Shown: one piece after another, positions 59,836 through 64,000 of the stretch | How positions within the stretch are numbered: the stretch's first letter is position 1 | Layout: every line of letters begins with the position of its first letter | Origin: Oxalobacteraceae bacterium | GTDB lineage: Bacteria > Pseudomonadota > Gammaproteobacteria > Burkholderiales > Burkholderiaceae_D | NCBI GenBank assembly: GCA_013284265.1 | Contig: JABTBR010000020.1 | Location: 49,047 to 113,046 of the forward strand | Direction: 5' to 3' | DNA length: 64,000 nucleotides | The notes under the pieces: generated by a model | The model's database searches: none | Told to the model about the DNA's origin: nothing | What the model saw: the letters and a program-made list of their open reading frames with translations, nothing else | Position numbers and translations under genes: made by a program

Positions 59836-61218
59836 TTAGAACGGCAGTTCCGCGTCCGGCTTGGCAGCCAGGATCACACTCTTGAACTGGCCCTGGATGC
59901 GCGCCAGCGCTTCCGGCGTTTCCGCTTCGAAGCGCATCACGATCACCGGCGTGGTGTTGGACGAACGCGCCAGGCCGAAGCCGTCGGCGTATTCCACGCG
60001 CAGGCCGTCGATGGTGATGATCTGCTCATTGCCAGGGAAGACCGCGTCGCTGCGCAGCTTGTCCATCAGCGCGACGTTCTCGCCTTCCTTCAGCTCCAGG
60101 TGCAGTTCGGGCGTGCTGTCCGATTGCGGCAGGGAGTTCAGCAGCGCCGACGGATCGCTTTCGCGGGTCAGGATTTCCAGCAGGCGCGCGCCCGAGTACA
60201 GGCCGTCGTCGAAACCGTACCAGCGGTCCTTGAAGAAGATGTGGCCGCTCATTTCGCCGCCCAGCGGTGCGCCGGTTTCGCGCAGCTTGGCCTTGACCAG
60301 CGAGTGGCCAGTCTTGTACATCAGCGGCACGCCGCCATGCTTGGTGATGTAAGGGGCCAGGTGGCGGGTGCACTTGACGTCGTACAGAATCTGTTCGCCC
60401 GGATGGCGGGTCAGCACGTCGGCCGCGAACAGCATCATCTGGCGGTCCGGGTAGATGATCTGGCCATCCTTGGTGACCACGCCCAGGCGGTCGCCGTCGC
60501 CGTCGAAGGCGATGCCGATTTCGGCGTCGGTCTCTTGCAGGCAGCGGATCAGGTCCTGCAGGTTCTCGGGGTGGGCCGGGTCCGGGTGGTGGTTAGGGAA
60601 ATTGCCGTCCACTTCGCAGAACAGTTCCACCACTTCGCAGCCCATGCCGCGGAACAGGTCGCCGGCGAAGGCGCCAGCGACGCCGTTGCCGCAGTCGACC
60701 GCGATCTTGATCGGGCGCGCCAGCTTGACGTCGCCGATGATGCGCTCCAGGTAGGCGGCGCGGATATCGTGGGTCGAATAGCTACCCTGCTTGGCCGCCG
60801 GGGCGCCGTCGTGGTCCAGGATGCTCTGGTACAGCGAGGTGATCGCCTCGCCGTGGATCGCTTCGCTGGCCAGTACCATCTTGAAGCCGTTGTAGTCAGG
60901 CGGATTGTGGCTGCCGGTGACCATGATGCCCGAACGCGCGTCCAGCACATTGGTGCCGAAGTAGACCATCGGCGTGGCGACCACGCCCAGGTCGATCACG
61001 TCGACGCCGGCGGCCTGCAGGCCCTGTGCCAGCGCCGCGGTCAGCGCAGGACCGGACAGACGGCCGTCACGGCCGATCACCACCCGTTGCTCGCCCTTGG
61101 CCAGCGCCGCGCGGCCGAAGGCCTGGCCGATCTGGCGGGCTACGCCGGCGTCCAGGGTTTTGTCGATGATGCCGCGGATATCGTAAGCTTTGAAGATAGT
61201 TTTAGACAGGGAGACCAT
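59836..61218 (-). CDS. manB: Phosphomannomutase/phosphoglucomutase (AlgC/ManB type)
   Basis: The 460-residue alpha-D-phosphohexomutase interconverts mannose-6-P/mannose-1-P and the glucose equivalents for LPS and exopolysaccharide. The active phosphoserine is Ser103 in TGSHNPP, the Mg2+ loop FDGDGDRLG (Asp239, 241, 243), the sugar-specificity loop GGEMSGHIFF and the C-terminal phosphate loop with RSSNTTPVIVMRFE. The start is ATG 61218 (MVSLSKTIFKAYDIRG); a longer frame from 61377 has a Cys-rich, unlikely leader. It is first gene of the waaC-waaA operon. The name could also be algC or pgm. Confidence 0.92.
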   Translation of the reverse strand: MVSLSKTIFKAYDIRGIIDKTLDAGVARQIGQAFGRAALAKGEQRVVIGRDGRLSGPALTAALAQGLQAAGVDVIDLGVVATPMVYFGTNVLDARSGIMVTGSHNPPDYNGFKMVLASEAIHGEAITSLYQSILDHDGAPAAKQGSYSTHDIRAAYLERIIGDVKLARPIKIAVDCGNGVAGAFAGDLFRGMGCEVVELFCEVDGNFPNHHPDPAHPENLQDLIRCLQETDAEIGIAFDGDGDRLGVVTKDGQIIYPDRQMMLFAADVLTRHPGEQILYDVKCTRHLAPYITKHGGVPLMYKTGHSLVKAKLRETGAPLGGEMSGHIFFKDRWYGFDDGLYSGARLLEILTRESDPSALLNSLPQSDSTPELHLELKEGENVALMDKLRSDAVFPGNEQIITIDGLRVEYADGFGLARSSNTTPVIVMRFEAETPEALARIQGQFKSVILAAKPDAELPF

Positions 61219-61428
61219 AGTTTTGACGTCGCAAGAGGCGGCCCTCCTGCACCGGGACGGGGCCGCCGGCGCAGGGCTGGCCCGCGGAATTGAAAGGAAA
61301 AAATTGCAGCTTGAACATTCACATAGTAAGTGCGTTGCTTGCAGCAGGCAAGCCCCGACGCACCTCCAATGCTGCAATACAGCATATTTATTACGCAGCC
61401 CGAAATATACACCAGGCTTGCCATTTTG

Positions 61429-62523
61429 TTAGTTCTTCTTGTGCCGTATCATCCAGCGCGGCGATTTGAACCGCACGATACGCACGTACAGCCAGACGTA
61501 ACTGACGATAAACAGCAGGCAGAAACACATCAGCACCCAGGTATGGCGCCAGAACACCGTGGCCGGGATCACCGCCATCAGCGAGAACATCCACAAATAC
61601 GGCGACGTCAGGGAATTGCGGCGCATCAGCGCGCGCCCTTCCTTGCGCCCCACCGCCCATTGCACGATGCGGCGGAAAATCAGGCTGTGCAAATGGATGC
61701 CGTCGGGCATGGCCGGCGACTTGCCGCGCACAAACATGCGGCGGTACACCGAAAACAGGGTTTCAAAGGTCGGATACAGCAGCAGCAGCGCCGCATACCA
61801 GGTCGACACCTGGGGATTGCGCATCACCAGCAGCAGCGCCAGTTCGCCCAGCATGAAACCGATGAAGTAGGCGCCGCCATCGCCGAGGAAAATCAGGCCG
61901 ACCGGATAATTCCAGATCAGGAAGCCCGCCGTGGCGCCGGCCACCATCAGCGCGGCCACCAGCACGAACATATCGTTGACCTGCAGGGCCACATAGCCGA
62001 GCGAGAGCAGCATGCAGATGGTGACCACGCTGGCCAGGCCATTGAAGCCGTCGATGATATTGACGGCATTGGCGATGCCGGCCACCGCCAGCACCGTCAG
62101 CGGCAGGCTGATCCAGATATACATCATCGGCCAGGTGGAAAAGGCCCAGTCGATCCGGTCGATCTTGGCGTCGAGCAGGAAATAACCGGCGGCCGCGGCC
62201 GCCATGGTCAGCACCAGGCGCCGGCCCGCGCTGACCTTGCCCGTGTAATCCTCGACGATGCCGCCGACGAAGGCGATCGACGAGCAGGCCAGCAGGGACA
62301 GCAGCCAATTGCTCATGGCCGGCACGCGCCAGATCGAAATGCAGGAACTGAGCGCCACGGCCAGGAAAATCGACAGTCCGCCGATGCGCGCCACCGTGTG
62401 GGAATGCACTTTCTGTACGCCCAGGAAATCCGAATCCAGGGCCGGGCCATGCAATTTCGCCTCTTTAATGACCAGCAGGGTCAGCAGCGCAGACGCGGCA
62501 AAGCTCAGTAAGAAAGAAAACAT
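61429..62523 (-). CDS. MraY/WecA-family polyprenyl-phosphate glycosyl-1-phosphate transferase
   Basis: This 364-residue membrane protein has around ten helices and family motifs [30 protein letters not shown] (the DDxx-like loop, here with Glu-Asp), [16 protein letters not shown] (catalytic Asp-Gly-Asn region), [17 protein letters not shown] and the cytoplasmic [12 protein letters not shown] (HxH-type) loop. It moves a sugar-1-P onto undecaprenyl phosphate, the first step for O antigen or exopolysaccharide. There is no Shine-Dalgarno upstream, and an intrinsic terminator ends 16 nt before the ATG. It is 211 bp upstream of the manB gene on the same strand. Confidence 0.9.
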   Translation of the reverse strand: MFSFLLSFAASALLTLLVIKEAKLHGPALDSDFLGVQKVHSHTVARIGGLSIFLAVALSSCISIWRVPAMSNWLLSLLACSSIAFVGGIVEDYTGKVSAGRRLVLTMAAAAAGYFLLDAKIDRIDWAFSTWPMMYIWISLPLTVLAVAGIANAVNIIDGFNGLASVVTICMLLSLGYVALQVNDMFVLVAALMVAGATAGFLIWNYPVGLIFLGDGGAYFIGFMLGELALLLVMRNPQVSTWYAALLLLYPTFETLFSVYRRMFVRGKSPAMPDGIHLHSLIFRRIVQWAVGRKEGRALMRRNSLTSPYLWMFSLMAVIPATVFWRHTWVLMCFCLLFIVSYVWLYVRIVRFKSPRWMIRHKKN

Positions 62524-62539
62524 TATTATTTATCTATAC

Positions 62540-62562
62540 AAAAAACCGGGACTGGTCCCGGT
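62540..62562 (-). terminator. Terminator directly upstream of the glycosyltransferase start
   Basis: On the minus strand, ACCGGGA-CCAG-TCCCGGT is followed by TTTTTT (partly in the stem), a good intrinsic terminator. The T run ends 16 nt before the ATG at 62523, leaving TATAGATAAATAATA without any Shine-Dalgarno. It therefore should cut the leader transcript unless antitermination occurs or the gene starts downstream of it. Confidence 0.8.
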
Positions 62563-62709
62563 AAGGCCACGCTTTGGCGGTTTATTCTGGCGCGACAAGC
62601 CCTGTTGTCTGCACGCTAACCCGCGATTGTACCGGATTGCGCCCCACTGGTTTTGCTCGGCCGGCTCAATTGATGAGCAGACCGGGCCGAAGCGGACAAA
62701 TATCCGCAA

Positions 62710-62797
62710 GCGGGCAACAAGCCGGCGACAAGCGGACAACAAATGGGCAAGGAGCGGGCAACAAGCGGGCAAGGAGCGAGCGACGGCCGAGCAACGC
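62710..62797. repeat. Tandem array of eight imperfect 11-bp units
   Basis: Consecutive 11-bp units read GCGGGCAACAA, GCCGGCGACAA, GCGGACAACAA, ATGGGCAAGGA, GCGGGCAACAA, GCGGGCAAGGA, GCGAGCGACGG and CCGAGCAACGC. A ninth, GCGGACAAATA, lies seven bp before the first. Period 11 is not a multiple of 3, so the array is not coding. It matches about one helical turn. Confidence 0.8.
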
Positions 62798-63010
62798 CGG
62801 CGACCAGCCCATGGCGGGCACCGCAGCAGCGCGATTCTAGCAAATCAAAGCTTTCCAACATGCAACGCTTACCAATCGATACATTTGCCCAGGGCGGCTG
62901 CCAGCCGGGTCCGTTGGCAAGCCTGCTGCTTCTATGACACACTGCACCTGGGGATGGCGGCCCGGACCGGTGCCCCACCCTGTTTCCCACGCGCAGAAAA
63001 AAGCATACCC

Positions 63011-63856
63011 ATGAAAACCTATGTCATCGGCGACCTGCAGGGCTGCCACCAGCAGGCGCTGGCCCTGCTCGACCGCATCGCCGCCGCCGAGCCGCAAGAT
63101 CCCGCCATCCTGTTCGCGGGCGACCTGATCAACCGCGGCCCCGCCTCGCTGGCCACCTTGCGCCATGTGCGCGCGCTGGCTGTAGCGAGCCAGGGCCGCA
63201 TCGACAGCGTGCTGGGCAACCACGATCTGCACCTGCTGGCGGTGGCCTACGGCATCCGTCCCGAGCACGCCAGCGACACCCTGGGCGAGATCCTGAGCGC
63301 GCCCGACCGGGCCGAATTGATCGGCTGGCTGCGCCACCGTCCCCTGGCCATCCGCGTGCAGGGCCATGTGCTGGTGCACGCCGGCCTGCTGCCGCAATGG
63401 AGCGCCGATCAGGCCATGGCGCTGGCCGCCGAAGTCGAGGCCATGCTGCGCGGCCCGGACCTGGAAGGCTTCCTGCGCCAGATGTACGGCAACGAGCCGG
63501 CCGCCTGGAACGACAACTTGCGCGGCGCCGACCGGCTGCGCTGCATCATCAACGCGATGACGCGGCTGCGCTTCTGCGACCAGGATGGGGTGATGGATTT
63601 CAAGCTGAAGGAAAGCGGCAAGGCCGATCCGTCCAGCGGGCTGATGCCCTGGTTCGAGGTGCCGGGACGCCGGACCGAGAAGGATACCGTGGTGTTCGGC
63701 CACTGGTCGGCGCTGGGGCTGATGGTCAGGCCGAATCTGATCGGCCTCGATAGCGGCTGCGTCTGGGGCGGCCACCTGACGGCCGTCAGGCTGGAAGACC
63801 GCGTACTGCTGCAGGAACAGTGTCCGCAGTTTCAGCAGCATGCCGGCAAGGTTTAG
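63011..63856 (+). CDS. apaH: Symmetrical bis(5'-nucleosyl)-tetraphosphatase (ApaH)
   Basis: The 281-residue enzyme hydrolyses Ap4A to two ADP and also can remove Np4 caps from RNA. Calcineurin-like metallophosphatase motifs are all present: [11 protein letters not shown] (Asp8, His13), [22 protein letters not shown] and [11 protein letters not shown], with [10 protein letters not shown] at the end. ATG 63011 is clear, since it begins [11 protein letters not shown]. No rsmA/ksgA or apaG gene is adjacent, unlike E. coli. A short-form intergenic repeat lies 54 bp after the stop. Confidence 0.96.
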   Translation: MKTYVIGDLQGCHQQALALLDRIAAAEPQDPAILFAGDLINRGPASLATLRHVRALAVASQGRIDSVLGNHDLHLLAVAYGIRPEHASDTLGEILSAPDRAELIGWLRHRPLAIRVQGHVLVHAGLLPQWSADQAMALAAEVEAMLRGPDLEGFLRQMYGNEPAAWNDNLRGADRLRCIINAMTRLRFCDQDGVMDFKLKESGKADPSSGLMPWFEVPGRRTEKDTVVFGHWSALGLMVRPNLIGLDSGCVWGGHLTAVRLEDRVLLQEQCPQFQQHAGKV

Positions 63857-63910
63857 CGTTCATTGCGAGCCGGCGGCACTCGCTTGAATTCGCGAGCCGG
63901 CGGCTCTCGC

Positions 63911-63981
63911 TTAAACCCACGGCAAAGAGCCGGGGTCAGACCCGGCGGGTCTGACCCCAGGGGTACGCCGTGGGTTCTAAA
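63911..63981. repeat. Palindromic intergenic repeat, locus 8 (short form)
   Basis: Short-form element: TTAAACCCACGGCAAAGAGC ... GGTACGCCGTGGGTTCTAAAA with inner hairpin GGGGTCAGACCC/GGGTCTGACCCC. The preceding GCGAGCCGGCGGCTCTCGC is itself a palindrome. It lies downstream of apaH at the window's end; the next gene is not seen. Confidence 0.87.
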
Positions 63982-64000
63982 AGGGCTAGTGGCCCTCGGG

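Larger units (their letters stand above)
62524..63010. other. Divergent gap, glycosyltransferase / apaH
   Basis: The 487-bp gap contains the terminator at 62540-62562, the 11-bp tandem array at 62710-62797 and no supported gene. A plus-strand frame is open from 62258 into apaH without a start signal. The minus-strand leader of the glycosyltransferase would be several hundred nt long if its promoter lies near apaH. Confidence 0.5.

Noticed and set aside
62710..62797. Possible CRISPR array
   Set aside because: Units are 11 bp and contiguous with no spacers, and there are no cas genes in the window.
8132..63981. Intergenic repeats as ordinary intrinsic terminators
   Set aside because: The stems are followed by at most four T, and true T-tract terminators occur separately beside them (for example 12769-12811), so a simple terminator role does not explain them.

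Overview
The window reads as chromosomal DNA of a high-GC betaproteobacterium of the order Burkholderiales, most likely family Oxalobacteraceae (Massilia, Duganella or Janthinobacterium type). This rests on gene order (phoH-ybeY-corC-lnt-glyQ-glyS-gmhB-plsC, queG opposite tsaE-amiC-mutL-miaA), on protein character and on strong GC3 bias. It is an inference from content; no database was searched. About 62 protein genes and two tRNA genes are supported.

Layout. 1-3284: the end of an endonuclease/exonuclease/phosphatase-fold protein, then a PAS-PAS-PAS-GGDEF-EAL c-di-GMP enzyme on the minus strand. 3644-8047: an RND efflux adaptor and pump. 8306-9981 (minus): a small charged protein, xerD and an O6-alkylguanine-DNA methyltransferase. 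10048-10549: an AT-richer stretch without a convincing gene but with a strong minus-strand terminator. 10550-16536: a complete TRAP dicarboxylate uptake module (dctQM, convergent dctP) with its two-component system. 16717-27279: housekeeping genes (queG, tsaE, amiC, hexose-phosphate mutarotase, alpha-carbonic anhydrase, DedA, cyclophilin, mutL, miaA). 27400-28926: VOC protein and ilvE. 29197-31529: twin tRNA-Met genes followed by a small accessory block (ParE/ParD toxin-antitoxin, a lipoprotein, a DUF5329-type protein). 31552-37100: a hydroxyproline catabolic operon (epimerase, three-part D-hydroxyproline dehydrogenase, deaminase) with a divergent PAS-AraC regulator, then a convergent MFS symporter. 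38927-46010: mixed small genes (thioredoxin-like, ChaN lipoprotein, PEP-CTERM protein, a 58-residue membrane protein, GST, a sensor kinase, an HDOD pair, a helix-turn-helix regulator). 46296-57430: the phoH-to-plsC housekeeping run plus a SprT-type protease and two lipoproteins. 57527-62523 (minus): envelope sugar genes (waaA, waaC, manB-type mutase, WecA/MraY-type transferase). 63011-63856: apaH.

The most striking non-genic signal is a family of nested palindromic intergenic repeats. Eight loci share an outer arm (ACCCACGGC...GCCGTGGGT) and come in a short form (about 72 bp) and a long form (about 107 bp). All lie 3' of genes: five in convergent gaps, two in tandem gaps and one at the window edge. 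None lies between divergent genes. At two loci the right arm is multiplied with an exact 34-bp period, and a truncated copy coincides with the queG stop codon.

Other signals are an 11-bp-period tandem array upstream of apaH, an intrinsic terminator 16 nt in front of a glycosyltransferase start codon that has no visible Shine-Dalgarno, and matching inverted repeats in front of dctQM and between dctP and its sensor kinase gene. These could form a small DctR-type regulon.
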